IMG/VR virus record: IMGVR_UViG_3300002052_000001
Coordinates: 1 to 64,000 of that record
DNA: 64,000 bases
Reading direction: 5' to 3' (one strand)
From: a virus
Below are positions 50,849-57,608 of this stretch, one piece after another. Numbering within the stretch: the first letter of the stretch is position 1; every line of letters begins with the position of its first letter. The translations under genes were made by a program, and so were the position numbers. The notes below the pieces were generated by a model. That model did not search any database. It was given only the letters and a program-made list of their open reading frames with translations, and had not been told where the DNA came from.

Positions 50849-50855
50849 GGGTCTT

Positions 50856-51212
50856 ATGCCTCGCAAGATTTTCGATATGGGACGGAATCTCGGCATGAAA
50901 GACGCCATATCTGAGCGTCTTTTTCCACGGGAGCAGGAATTTGGAGTGCCCAACACGTACCTGGAGCGGTTGCTTGGGCAGCCAAAGGGAATCCGGGTGC
51001 CGGACATCGAGTGTGAGATGCCGGACGGTATAAAGGTCACGCTCAAGGATGTGGTGGTCAAACCCACCAGGAAGCAGGGGCTCGTGAATTGTACCTTCCA
51101 GGTGGCCCCCGAGCATCTCAAGTATTTCTATCCCAAGGTGATAACCCTTCCCCTGGATGGTACGATACCCCCTACGGAGGAAGCAGAAGGTGGCGGTAAG
51201 GAAGAAAGGTAG
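50856..51212 (+). CDS. hypothetical alpha/beta protein
   Basis: 118 residues from ATG 50856 after GAGGGTCTT. It begins with helix NLGMKDAISERLFPREQEF and continues with strands IRVPDIECEMPDGIKVTL and VNCTFQVAPEHLKYFYPKVI. The C-terminal EAEGGGKEER is disordered and overlaps the ribosome site of the next gene. Confidence 0.6.
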   Translation: MPRKIFDMGRNLGMKDAISERLFPREQEFGVPNTYLERLLGQPKGIRVPDIECEMPDGIKVTLKDVVVKPTRKQGLVNCTFQVAPEHLKYFYPKVITLPLDGTIPPTEEAEGGGKEER

Positions 51213-51399
51213 GAGAGGGCGGCCTCGAAAGGTGCTCACCCTGGAGGACTTCGAGAGGAGGGAAACAGCCTCTCCGAAGGGCGACGCGGCGCAGCTCTGC
51301 CTCGACGAAGAAATGGCGATGGGGGAGTTGGATGAGGAGCTGGCGGCGCAAGAGGTGATGCGCGATCTGGGCCTTGATCCGTTCGGAGATTTGGACTGA
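51190..51399 (+). CDS. small AT-hook-like basic protein
   Basis: 69 residues from GTG 51190, preceded by GGAGG. The N-terminus VRKKGRRGRPRKV contains an AT-hook-type RGRP core flanked by basic residues, suited to minor-groove DNA binding. The C-terminal acidic tail (EEMAMGELDEELAAQEVMRDLG) could bind a partner. A small DNA-architectural or regulatory protein is plausible. Confidence 0.62.
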   Translation: MAVRKKGRRGRPRKVLTLEDFERRETASPKGDAAQLCLDEEMAMGELDEELAAQEVMRDLGLDPFGDLD

Positions 51400-51403
51400 G
51401 AGG

Positions 51404-51808
51404 ATGTGGTTACGGAACATGCCAGGAACTGTGACAAGACGTAGTTTTTTGCGGGGAGTGGTGGCGCTGGTCGCGGGCGGCATTCTGCCGGTTTCGGCTG
51501 TCCGGGCGGCCTGGGAGAAATTACCCCCTGGGGAGCCCGAGAAGCCTGATTTACGGCCCCTTGTCGGTGAGGCTGGGCCTACGGACCAGGTGGTCCAGGT
51601 GAAGTCCTACGAGGAATGTAAGCGGCTGTTCGGTGACTTCGGCGGCGACGATTTCGAGCGCGAGCTGCTGGAAGCGATGACGGAGGAAATCGCCAAGGAA
51701 ATTGACCGGGTGTGGGTTGAGGAATTGCTGAAGGTAGCGACTGAAGGAGAAAAAAAAGGATCGGCTTGCTTTCCAGGGTGGCAGGGGAGGTACCGTGACC
51801 AAGGATGA
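51404..51808 (+). CDS. Tat-like signal protein
   Basis: 134 residues from ATG 51404 (ATG 51419 possible). TRRSFLRGVVALVAGG at the N-terminus is a twin-arginine-type signal with RR-x-FL, then a hydrophobic core. The rest is acidic and helical (EECKRLFGDFGG, FERELLEAMTEEIAKEIDRVW). The same RRxFL pattern opens two further genes at 52019 and 52296. Whether it is exported or is only a coincidental charged start is unsure. Confidence 0.62.
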   Translation: MWLRNMPGTVTRRSFLRGVVALVAGGILPVSAVRAAWEKLPPGEPEKPDLRPLVGEAGPTDQVVQVKSYEECKRLFGDFGGDDFERELLEAMTEEIAKEIDRVWVEELLKVATEGEKKGSACFPGWQGRYRDQG

Positions 51809-52022
51809 GGCGCTGAAGCGGCTTCGGAAAATAGAGGCCAATACCCACGATCCCTTTGTGACTGGGATGATCAAGCTCATCACGGACGGCTATGAGGTGG
51901 ACGATGTTCTGTCCGACGGGATCGCGGCGATGGCGGGGGCGATGACCGTCAATGTCGATGAGCTGCTGGAGAGCCGGGAGACGATAGACCGGATTCGGAG
52001 AGGGGAGTTCGCTGACCTATGA
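51795..52022 (+). CDS. small hypothetical protein
   Basis: 75 residues from GTG 51795. Contains a helix TKDEALKRLRKIEA and GMIKLITDGYEVDDVLSDGIAAMAGAMTVNVDELL. Helical and acidic. It overlaps the upstream gene by 14 bases and the downstream ATG by four, placing it in the same operon. Confidence 0.58.
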   Translation: MTKDEALKRLRKIEANTHDPFVTGMIKLITDGYEVDDVLSDGIAAMAGAMTVNVDELLESRETIDRIRRGEFADL

Positions 52023-52321
52023 CCCAAGGGATGACCCGACGTGAGTTTCTGAGGCGCAGCGCACCGATGGTGGCGGCCGGATTGGTGACGCCCTGGTTCG
52101 TCGAAGCCGTGATGAGGCGGCTGTTTCCGCCCAAGAAGTACTGGGACATGGGGGCCGGAGGCGTCCGGTACGTCGACATTCACGTATGTCCGCCCCACGC
52201 CGTGGAGTACATCGAGGGGGTGAGAAATCGCTATGCGGAGAAGCGGATCAATCCCGATTTTTTCGGGACGATTACGATAGGAGGGAAGGGTTCCGATGCC
52301 TACTCCGATGACCAGGCGTGA
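52019..52321 (+). CDS. Tat-like signal protein (paralogue of next gene)
   Basis: 100 residues from ATG 52019. MTRREFLRRSAPMVAAGLVTPWFVEAVMRRLF, then KKYWDMG: the N-terminal 45 residues match the next gene almost exactly. The C-terminus diverges after GAGG (YVDIHVCPPHAVEYIEGVRNR). Two adjacent genes with the same signal and different C-termini suggest duplication then replacement. The RRxFL pattern resembles exported Tat substrates, but phage-internal use is possible. Confidence 0.65.
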   Translation: MTQGMTRREFLRRSAPMVAAGLVTPWFVEAVMRRLFPPKKYWDMGAGGVRYVDIHVCPPHAVEYIEGVRNRYAEKRINPDFFGTITIGGKGSDAYSDDQA

Positions 52322-52664
52322 ATTTTTAGGGAGGTCGGCCCCGCTGCTGGCGGCCGGGCTCGTAACCCCGTGGTTCGTGGAGGCGATAGCCCGGCGGCTG
52401 TTTGGGCCGAAGCGGTACTGGGACATGGGCGCGGCGCGCCAAAAGGCAGTCGACTGCCTTGGCATGGACTGGGCGACGGGGCCAGATGTTACGGCGGTGG
52501 TGGTGTCGGAACCCAAGAGCAGGGGCCTGTGGAAGATGGAGATGGATTTTCGGGTTATCGAGGTCAGCCTGGTGGAGAAGCCGCTGCCGGGCCATGTGTT
52601 CCAGATCATCAAGGCGGCTGAAGATGAGCTGTCGATGGCGAAAATGAAAAACCAGGAGGTGTAG
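52296..52664 (+). CDS. Tat-like signal protein carrying palindrome copy 5 (paralogue of previous gene)
   Basis: 122 residues from ATG 52296. The N-terminus MTRREFLGRSAPLLAAGLVTPWFVEAIARRLF, then KRYWDMGAARQ matches the previous gene. Exactly where the similarity ends, the palindrome AAGGCAGTCGACTGCCTT (52443-52460) is inserted and read as K-A-V-D-C-L. The rest (MEMDFRVIEVSLVEKPLPGHVFQIIKAAEDEL) is unrelated to its paralogue. Function unknown. Confidence 0.65.
   Translation: MPTPMTRREFLGRSAPLLAAGLVTPWFVEAIARRLFGPKRYWDMGAARQKAVDCLGMDWATGPDVTAVVVSEPKSRGLWKMEMDFRVIEVSLVEKPLPGHVFQIIKAAEDELSMAKMKNQEV
52443..52460. repeat. dispersed palindrome copy 5
   Basis: 18-bp perfect inverted repeat AAGGCAGTCGACTGCCTT at the boundary where two paralogous Tat-like proteins diverge. 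Read in a third frame (Ala-Val-Asp-Cys-Leu). Confidence 0.88.
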
Positions 52665-52710
52665 CTAGCAAGCTAGCGGTGCGGACCAAATTTTCACCAA
52701 GGAGAAGGAG

Positions 52711-53346
52711 ATGGAGAAGGAAGTGCTGCAACCGCTGAAAGATGTGTGCCGTGAAGCTGATGGGTGGGTGGCTTCTTTTCCATCGGATCAATTGAGTAAA
52801 ATCCCTTGCAAAAAAGGGTGTGCGTGGTGCTGCCATCAGTTTCTGGAGATAACGATTCCGGAGGCCATACTGCTTGTCTTGGATTTGATAGACCAGAAGA
52901 CAGATCCGGAGAAATTCGAGCGATGGTGTCGCGTTGTGGAAAGGCGCGCTTTTCGTGAGATGGCGGTCTGCAACCGGGCTTCTGCTAGGGAAGATGCGTG
53001 GAAAGAGTTGTGCGGAATTCCTTGTGTTTTCTTAAAAAGAGACAAGTCGTGTTTGGCCTATCAGAGCAGGCCCGTTATGTGTAGGACGTATTTTATGCTG
53101 GAGGGTCCTTCTGTTTGTGAATCGAGGCAGGTGCAGAAAATCATCGGGCGCGCTTGGCAGGTGGACAACCACTTCTATTTTGAAAGGTCGCAGCGAGTGG
53201 CACAGAGGATAGCAGAAGCAATTGGGGTGATGGGAGACCTTTTGCCTATGGCGGTTGCCGTGAGATGGGCGTTGATCGGAGCTTTAGACGGAGAAGAAAG
53301 GATGCGGGAATTCATTGGAAAAGAGGCGAGTGAGAGAAAAGCGTAA
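52711..53346 (+). CDS. YkgJ-like cysteine-cluster protein (putative Zn/Fe-binding)
   Basis: 211 residues from ATG 52711 after AAGGAGAAGGAG. CKKGCAWCCHQFLEITIPEA, then CGIPCVFLKRDKSCLAYQSRPVMCRTYF contains the Cys arrangement of the YkgJ/FliB-like zinc- or iron-chelating domain. The cluster may be redox-active or structural. The preceding 46-base gap holds a small inverted repeat GCTAGC-AA-GCTAGC (52666-52679) and no promoter that I can see. Role in phage unknown. Confidence 0.8.
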   Translation: MEKEVLQPLKDVCREADGWVASFPSDQLSKIPCKKGCAWCCHQFLEITIPEAILLVLDLIDQKTDPEKFERWCRVVERRAFREMAVCNRASAREDAWKELCGIPCVFLKRDKSCLAYQSRPVMCRTYFMLEGPSVCESRQVQKIIGRAWQVDNHFYFERSQRVAQRIAEAIGVMGDLLPMAVAVRWALIGALDGEERMREFIGKEASERKA

Positions 53347-53374
53347 TCAGCTTTAGTTTCTGAAGGAGAAGGAG

Positions 53375-53716
53375 ATGGAGAAGGCGAAGAAGGAGAAGAT
53401 GGGGGAGGATTTTGTGCGCTGGATAAGCGCGACCATATTCACGGCAGTTTTGGCGGCTTTAATGCTCGGAATCGGCTGGCTGTTGCTTGGCGAACAGCCG
53501 TCGGTCGAGGTGATATCGTTGTGGCTTCTCATCTATCTCGTTGCCAGTCGTGCCGAGAGGGAGCTGGAGAAGCGGGACAGGAGGCGCGAGGGGAAGGAGG
53601 CCGTCAGCATCCCCGTTCCCAGGGAGCTGCTGAAGAAGGGGGGCTCCATCGACATCCACCTGGAGCTGACGGAGGAGGAAGGCGGCGATGCCGAGTGCTC
53701 TGTACGGTCTCATTGA
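53375..53716 (+). CDS. membrane protein with cytoplasmic charged tail
   Basis: 113 residues from ATG 53375 after AAGGAGAAGGAG. Basic start, then membrane segments about residues 17-38 (ISATIFTAVLAALMLGIGWLLL) and 45-58 (VEVISLWLLIYLVAS). The C-terminal half is a charged soluble domain (SIPVPRELLKKGGSIDIHLELTEEEGGDAEC). No lysis or immunity motif. Confidence 0.62.
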   Translation: MEKAKKEKMGEDFVRWISATIFTAVLAALMLGIGWLLLGEQPSVEVISLWLLIYLVASRAERELEKRDRRREGKEAVSIPVPRELLKKGGSIDIHLELTEEEGGDAECSVRSH

Positions 53717-54023
53717 CAAGCGGTACGTCGGTGATGAGGACGCGAAGTGGTACTTCTACCGCTTCGATCAGGCGGTCTCGAAGGCCAAGGGTATAGTCCG
53801 GGGCGACAACCAGGCCATTGTTGTAATCAGGCGCTACACCGTCGATTTCGGAGATTTGACCACCAAAATGAGCGTCCTGAAGAGGTGCTTGGAGGGCAGC
53901 GCAAGGGAGATCCTGGGACAAGGCCGTGATCTGGAGGCGTGGGGGATGTCTCTCAAAGGGAAGCCGAAGCGCGTCGATTTGCGCGGACTGAAATATCTGA
54001 AGTGGGACGGGACGATCACATGA
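53688..54023 (+). CDS. hypothetical alpha/beta protein
   Basis: 111 residues from ATG 53688, overlapping the previous gene by 29 bases. WYFYRFDQAVSKAKGIVRGD, then AIVVIRRYTVDFGDLTTKMSVLKRCLEG, then LKGKPKRVDLRGLKYLKWDG. The overlap and coding direction fit a small accessory operon. Unknown family. Confidence 0.58.
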   Translation: MPSALYGLIDKRYVGDEDAKWYFYRFDQAVSKAKGIVRGDNQAIVVIRRYTVDFGDLTTKMSVLKRCLEGSAREILGQGRDLEAWGMSLKGKPKRVDLRGLKYLKWDGTIT

Positions 54024-54274
54024 GAGACCTCGAAAAAGAGACCGGCATCAACCTCCACAATCCGCCGATCCAGGTGGTCCACGCGCACCTAAAGCGGACC
54101 GGGGAGAGCCCTTACCGGTCCGAGTGCCCGTTCTGTTTCCACGGCGTGCTGCTGGTGGGCCGCGACGAAAAGGCCGGGTTCAGGCTCATGGCGGCCGATA
54201 CCTGTATCTGCTGCGGGCAGGCCGTGGAGTACCTCGACATCGAGGAGATGAGGAAGGCAGAAGGAAACCCATGA
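54020..54274 (+). CDS. small Cys-rich zinc-binding protein
   Basis: 84 residues; ATGA overlap with the previous stop. ECPFCFHGVLLVGRDEKAGFRLMAADTCICCGQAVEYLD holds CxxC and CxxC at good spacing for a zinc ribbon. Similar mini-proteins are frequent here (54020, 55601, 63130, 63568). Confidence 0.66.
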   Translation: MRDLEKETGINLHNPPIQVVHAHLKRTGESPYRSECPFCFHGVLLVGRDEKAGFRLMAADTCICCGQAVEYLDIEEMRKAEGNP

Positions 54275-54411
54275 GCGAGAGCCCAAAAACCGACGCGCCG
54301 CTGACGGCCGGAGAGCTGGCTCGGATAGTCCTGGTCCTGGTCATCCCTGTCCTGGTGATCGCGGTGTGCTACTGGGGCATGGTGGCGCTCCACCATATTC
54401 TGGGAGGGTAA
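54271..54411 (+). CDS. 46-residue single-pass membrane peptide
   Basis: ATG 54271 overlaps the previous stop by four bases. ELARIVLVLVIPVLVIAVCYWGMVALHHIL is a long hydrophobic helix (about residues 17-42) after a polar N-terminus. Similar small membrane peptides are found in phage early operons; function unknown. Confidence 0.6.
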   Translation: MSESPKTDAPLTAGELARIVLVLVIPVLVIAVCYWGMVALHHILGG

Positions 54412-54412
54412 C

Positions 54413-54691
54413 GTGGCTGAAAAGGTAGTCGTGCAGTTCGAGGTCATCTATGGCGAGCAGGATCCGCTGGCGTTTACAAAGGAAAATATCAGCCAGATGT
54501 ACGAGAAGCTGGAGCAGATGGGCAAGCGGCACATAACACGCGCCATGCAGCTCAAGGACGGCAAAAGGTACGATGTTTTCCAGTGCGATGACGGAACCGA
54601 GGTGTGGTTCGACATCACAGAGTATTTCGAGGAGCTGACGCGGTTGACCGATGCGGCGTTGGGGTTGAGGTCGAAGCCCCCTATCCAGTAG
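54413..54691 (+). CDS. small hypothetical protein
   Basis: 92 residues from GTG 54413, after CTGGGAGGGTAAC. KVVVQFEVIYGEQDPLAFTKENISQMYEKLEQMGKRHI, then RYDVFQCDDGTEVWFDITEYFEELTRLTDAALGL. Mixed strand-helix; the strand pair RYDVFQCDDGTEVWFDI is a recognisable small-domain edge. Unknown family. Confidence 0.58.
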   Translation: MAEKVVVQFEVIYGEQDPLAFTKENISQMYEKLEQMGKRHITRAMQLKDGKRYDVFQCDDGTEVWFDITEYFEELTRLTDAALGLRSKPPIQ

Positions 54692-54775
54692 GGAGATGTA
54701 GGAAAAAAACAGGTGAACTTGACGATCAGAACTTCATGTTCGCGCCCGAATCTTCGGCGCTAGGAAGGGGTAATC

Positions 54776-54946
54776 GTGAGCACATTGGCACAGAGAATAA
54801 GGGATGCGGTCCTGAAAGACCTGCTCGACCGGAGAGGGTTCCGGCAGACGTGGGACGAGATCGACCACGACATCAAGGCGGAGATTCGGGGCGACCTCGA
54901 ACGTGAGATTCAAACCGTTCTCGACGATGCGGGTGTGAAGCTGTAG
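54776..54946 (+). CDS. 56-residue helical protein
   Basis: GTG 54776 after AGGAAGGGGTAATC, ending at TAG 54944-54946. LAQRIRDAVLKDLLDRRGFRQTWDEIDHDIKAEIRGDLEREIQTVLDDAGVKL is fully helical and charged. It is too short for many gene tracks but has good codon quality. Probably an accessory peptide. Confidence 0.55.
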   Translation: MSTLAQRIRDAVLKDLLDRRGFRQTWDEIDHDIKAEIRGDLEREIQTVLDDAGVKL

Positions 54947-54963
54947 GGCAAAGAGGAGGGTAG

Positions 54964-55341
54964 ATGCCAACCAAATATGTCAAGGATGATCAGAGCGTTC
55001 GCATAGTCGACTTGCTGAGAAAAATGTCGGAGGCCGTGGACAAGAAAGGTATCCCGGAAGGGTCGGCTTCCATCATCGCTGACATGCTGAATGTGCTCGC
55101 CAAGATCACGGCCGACCAGGCCCTTGGCGGCATGATTATTTGCATCTCTCGTGACAGCAAAACAACGAAGCCCAACGTGGCTCAGGGGACTTTCGTGTTG
55201 GCGAAAGCCGCGCCCTTTATCTACTACGACCTGTCAGGTCGAGCGCACGCCCTGGCCAATCGGCTGGCCGACAGTGGCCTGGACCTGGATGGCGCAACCG
55301 AAGAAGCAGAGGGACAGAAAGAAGATGGAGGGCTGCATTGA
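54964..55341 (+). CDS. hypothetical protein
   Basis: 125 residues from ATG 54964 after AGAGGAGGGTAG. SVRIVDLLRKMSEAVDKKG, then ASIIADMLNVLAKITADQALGGMIICISRDSKTT, then VLAKAAPFIYYDLSG. A small alpha/beta domain with one hydrophobic central strand. Unknown. Confidence 0.58.
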   Translation: MPTKYVKDDQSVRIVDLLRKMSEAVDKKGIPEGSASIIADMLNVLAKITADQALGGMIICISRDSKTTKPNVAQGTFVLAKAAPFIYYDLSGRAHALANRLADSGLDLDGATEEAEGQKEDGGLH

Positions 55342-55604
55342 TGCCGGAGAAGACCAGGGAGCAGGGGTGTACCTGCCTGAAGCTGGTCCGGTCCGGGCAC
55401 ACTGTTCGCTATCCGGATGTAGACGGCCGTGTGGTAGGGATTGACGGCATGGTGGAGGTATACACGGAGGATCCACATTGTCCGGTCCACGGTGTCGTGG
55501 CGAAAAAACTCAACCGGCTGATGATGATGGTGAACCTCATCGTGGTACTAACGGCAGCGACGCTGGGCTACATACTCAGCCAGATATGGGAGGCTTTGTT
55601 ATGA
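55341..55604 (+). CDS. Cys-rich protein with C-terminal membrane segment
   Basis: 87 residues from ATG 55341 overlapping the previous stop. CTCLKLVRSGHTVRYPD, then YTEDPHCPVHGVVAKKL has zinc-type Cys/His. The C-terminal helix LMMMVNLIVVLTAATLGYILSQIW (about residues 59-82) is hydrophobic. A membrane-tethered accessory protein is plausible. Confidence 0.58.
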   Translation: MPEKTREQGCTCLKLVRSGHTVRYPDVDGRVVGIDGMVEVYTEDPHCPVHGVVAKKLNRLMMMVNLIVVLTAATLGYILSQIWEALL

Positions 55605-56155
55605 GATTCGTGTGTTCCAAAAACCTGATGCACATTGTCAGGGATCAGGAGAATGCCGAAGGGTCGATGTGCGAGCAGTGTGGGGCCGACGTGGTGGAGA
55701 TGGACCGGGAGCAGCGGTTCATCATGTCTCTTCAGCAGCGGGCGCTGAAGGAAGCTCCCCGGCCCCAGGGCGTCAAGGGGGCGTGTGCGGTCCGCATAGT
55801 GGTTTGTACAGCCTGTGGCGCACCGATATGGCGCGGGACCGACCCTCTACCGCCCAGCGAGAAGTTCAGCAAGGTGGTGCTCGAAAGGGAGGGGATCGAG
55901 CGTGAGCCGCCGCTGTGCCAGAACTGTGAAGCCATCCGGTATCGGTACCCGGAGATTTACTTCTGGGTGAACAACACGGCGTTCTGGCGGCGCAACCGTG
56001 TGGATATCCTGGAGCGGTTGGAAAAGCAGTGCGGTAAACGCAAGGACCGGGAGCGCCCGGATCGAAAACCGTCACCGACGAACGGTAAGCCGGAGAAGCC
56101 CGGTACCGCGTCCAAAAAGACTTCCAAGAAGAAAAAACCAGGGAAACGCCGATGA
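55601..56155 (+). CDS. zinc-ribbon-type accessory protein
   Basis: 184 residues from ATG 55601, overlapping the previous stop by four bases. CEQCGADVVEMDREQRF, then VVCTACGAPIWRGTD, then LCQNCEAIRYRYPE gives three CxxC pairs. The C-terminus is Lys-rich (ASKKTSKKKKPGKRR), suited to nucleic acid. Unknown family. Confidence 0.65.
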   Translation: MRFVCSKNLMHIVRDQENAEGSMCEQCGADVVEMDREQRFIMSLQQRALKEAPRPQGVKGACAVRIVVCTACGAPIWRGTDPLPPSEKFSKVVLEREGIEREPPLCQNCEAIRYRYPEIYFWVNNTAFWRRNRVDILERLEKQCGKRKDRERPDRKPSPTNGKPEKPGTASKKTSKKKKPGKRR

Positions 56156-56442
56156 AGTACTGGATGCAGGTGAGGGTGCAGTGCGAAGCCCAGGAGGTCC
56201 TGGGTGTCAAGTGTGATGAGATCACTAAGGCCGACGTGCTCCACCACGTGGGGATGGTGGGCACCGGTGGGAGCACGGCCCTGGTCGGTGGTTTCGCGCC
56301 GCCGAAGGTCGCCAACCTGGTGCTCACCACCGCCGCTGGTGTCGACTGGGCCATGACCAAAAGGAGGCCGGGGGGTGCGCCCTGCTTCTTTTGTCCGAAG
56401 CACAAGGAGGCCGGGCTCGCCAAGATAGACGGGAAAAGCTGA
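56152..56442 (+). CDS. small Cys/His protein C1 (paralogue of next gene)
   Basis: 96 residues from ATG 56152, ATGA-overlap with previous. VRVQCEAQEVLGVKCDEI is mirrored in the next gene as VHCEAKRFLELEEECSE; the C-terminal CPKHKEAGLAKID also resembles CEKHKEAVLAVIE. The two are distant duplicates, each a single Cys/His cluster around a beta core. Confidence 0.6.
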   Translation: MKYWMQVRVQCEAQEVLGVKCDEITKADVLHHVGMVGTGGSTALVGGFAPPKVANLVLTTAAGVDWAMTKRRPGGAPCFFCPKHKEAGLAKIDGKS

Positions 56443-56816
56443 TGAGATACTCGTCTGAGATCACGGTGCACTGCGAGGCCAAGCGGTTCCTGGAGCTGGA
56501 GGAGGAGTGCTCCGAGACCATCCAGATCACGGCGGTATTTCAGGTGGAGATGGGCGGCGCTGTTGAGCCCTTTCCCGGTACCAGTCCGACTCCCAGGATC
56601 GATTTGAAACAGTGCCAATGGGTGAACGATGCGGGCTGGGCGCTAATGGAGCACAGTATGTGGGAGCCGTCGGTTTTCATTTGTGAGAAGCATAAGGAAG
56701 CGGTCCTTGCCGTGATCGAGAAGAAGGTGAAGGAAGAGGTAGAGAGGGCTTGCGCGAAAGGAAAGACCGGTGAAATCAGTAGTGGCAGAGGTGTGGAATC
56801 TGAAGGAAGTGAATGA
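56442..56816 (+). CDS. small Cys/His protein C2 (paralogue of previous gene)
   Basis: 124 residues from ATG 56442 overlapping the previous stop by one base. It has the SEITVHCEAKRFLE, ECSETIQITAVFQVEMGG block and ends CEKHKEAVLAVIEKKVKEEV. The C-terminal tail GKTGEISSGRGVESEGSE is polar. Probably related to C1 by duplication. Confidence 0.6.
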   Translation: MRYSSEITVHCEAKRFLELEEECSETIQITAVFQVEMGGAVEPFPGTSPTPRIDLKQCQWVNDAGWALMEHSMWEPSVFICEKHKEAVLAVIEKKVKEEVERACAKGKTGEISSGRGVESEGSE

Positions 56817-57072
56817 GCGCCAGGCTGGGCTATTGATGCTCGAAAAACGCCGGGTTATGTGCTGGCTGCGGCGCAATACTAACCTCGATGATGATGCTAT
56901 TGTCGATTACGCGCTCAAGCCGATAGCGGACGTGGCATTCGAGGCGGGCCATGAGATTGGCTTCACCGAGGCGATGCTCAAGGTTGACCGGATAGTGAAG
57001 CGGGCGATAGTGGCCAAGTGGGTCGCGGTAATCATTAGCGCGGCGTGCATCGCCTGGTGGTGGTCTTCTTGA
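56770..57072 (+). CDS. helical protein with C-terminal membrane anchor
   Basis: 100 residues from GTG 56770 (AAAGGAAAGACCG upstream; GTG 56809 is an alternative with little overlap). LMLEKRRVMCWLRRNTNLDDDAIVDYALKPIADVAFEAGHE, then FTEAMLKVDRIVKRAIV, then VAVIISAACIAWWW hydrophobic tail. It overlaps the previous gene by 47 bases. Its stop lies within the -35 box of promoter P3. Confidence 0.58.
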   Translation: MKSVVAEVWNLKEVNERQAGLLMLEKRRVMCWLRRNTNLDDDAIVDYALKPIADVAFEAGHEIGFTEAMLKVDRIVKRAIVAKWVAVIISAACIAWWWSS

Positions 57073-57096
57073 CAATCTTTTTTCAAGGTATAGGAT
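57069..57096 (+). promoter_or_regulatory. promoter P3 (TTGACA-N14-TATAGGAT)
   Basis: TTGACA (57069-57074), 14 bases, TATAGGAT (57089-57096). Its -35 includes the stop of the previous gene. Downstream lies the 57097-57306 structured region; no coding sequence starts until 57321. Confidence 0.55.
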
Positions 57097-57306
57097 GGTT
57101 TATGCTGGGAGCCGGATCACGACCCGGAGATGCAGCCTTGTTACGTGCACGATGCGGATAATAGAACGGTGCAAACCTCAAATAATGGAGGCGAATATGG
57201 TTTAAGGACACCGGCACAGGCCGGATTCGTTTATTTGAGATGAAGTGTTGAATGAGGAGTGTCCCCCGCCGTGGAGCCGGGAGGCTATGAAGCGGCGGGG
57301 ATTTTT
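57097..57306 (+). ncRNA. candidate structured RNA or leader with intrinsic terminator
   Basis: A 248-base gap between genes (57073-57320), filled by this element. P3 lies upstream. A nested arm is CTCAAATAA (57177-57185) with TTATTTGAG (57231-57239), enclosing CGAAT (57192-57196) with ATTCG (57225-57229), and CCGG (57211-57214) with CCGG (57221-57224), stacked without gaps on the 3' side. It ends in a terminator-type hairpin at 57264-57300. The gene at 57321 has AAAGGAGGG directly after the terminator, so the element could be a free RNA or an attenuator/riboswitch-like leader. Short ORFs inside (for example ATG 57104) lack ribosome sites. Not a tRNA: no T-loop consensus is present. Confidence 0.6.
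57264..57306 (+). terminator. intrinsic terminator with nested mini-hairpin
   Basis: CCCCGCCG (57264-57271) pairs perfectly with CGGCGGGG (57293-57300), followed by ATTTTT. The 21-base loop contains AGCC-GGGA-GGCT, a second small hairpin. It lies just upstream of the ribosome site for the gene at 57321. Confidence 0.72.
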
Positions 57307-57320
57307 GAAAGGAGGGTTAG

Positions 57321-57608
57321 GTGATCATCAACGGAAAGAGGGTGGGTCTCTACCATGAGGAGGGTGGCATTATCGCTGTGGAGGTGGTGGAGGACCTTTC
57401 GGACGAGAAGTGGACGAAGCTGCGCCTTCGGTGTGTACGGATGGTCCTGCCGAGCCCGATAGTTAAGGACTCTGAAGTGGGGGAGGAGTTCGAGGTGGGC
57501 AGGAGGAAAAACGCCGGAGCGTGGGGTGGTGATTGGTACCTGGATGAAGAGGGTATAGGGGTCGAGAGAGCGGTCGAGTTGTTTAAGAAAGGCGCGGCCG
57601 ATGCCTGA
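57321..57608 (+). CDS. small hypothetical protein downstream of the RNA element
   Basis: 95 residues from GTG 57321 after AAAGGAGGGTTAG. Strand-rich: INGKRVGLYHEEGGIIAVEVVEDL, then TKLRLRCVRMVLPSPIVKDSEVGEEFEVG, then GGDWYLDEEGIGVERAVELFKKG. A small beta barrel is possible. Expression may depend on readthrough of the terminator just upstream. Confidence 0.62.
   Translation: MIINGKRVGLYHEEGGIIAVEVVEDLSDEKWTKLRLRCVRMVLPSPIVKDSEVGEEFEVGRRKNAGAWGGDWYLDEEGIGVERAVELFKKGAADA

Noticed and set aside
57073-57320. tRNA gene in the gap
   Set aside because: No acceptor stem with T-loop GTTCRA consensus or anticodon arm could be found; the structure fits a terminator-ended RNA instead.
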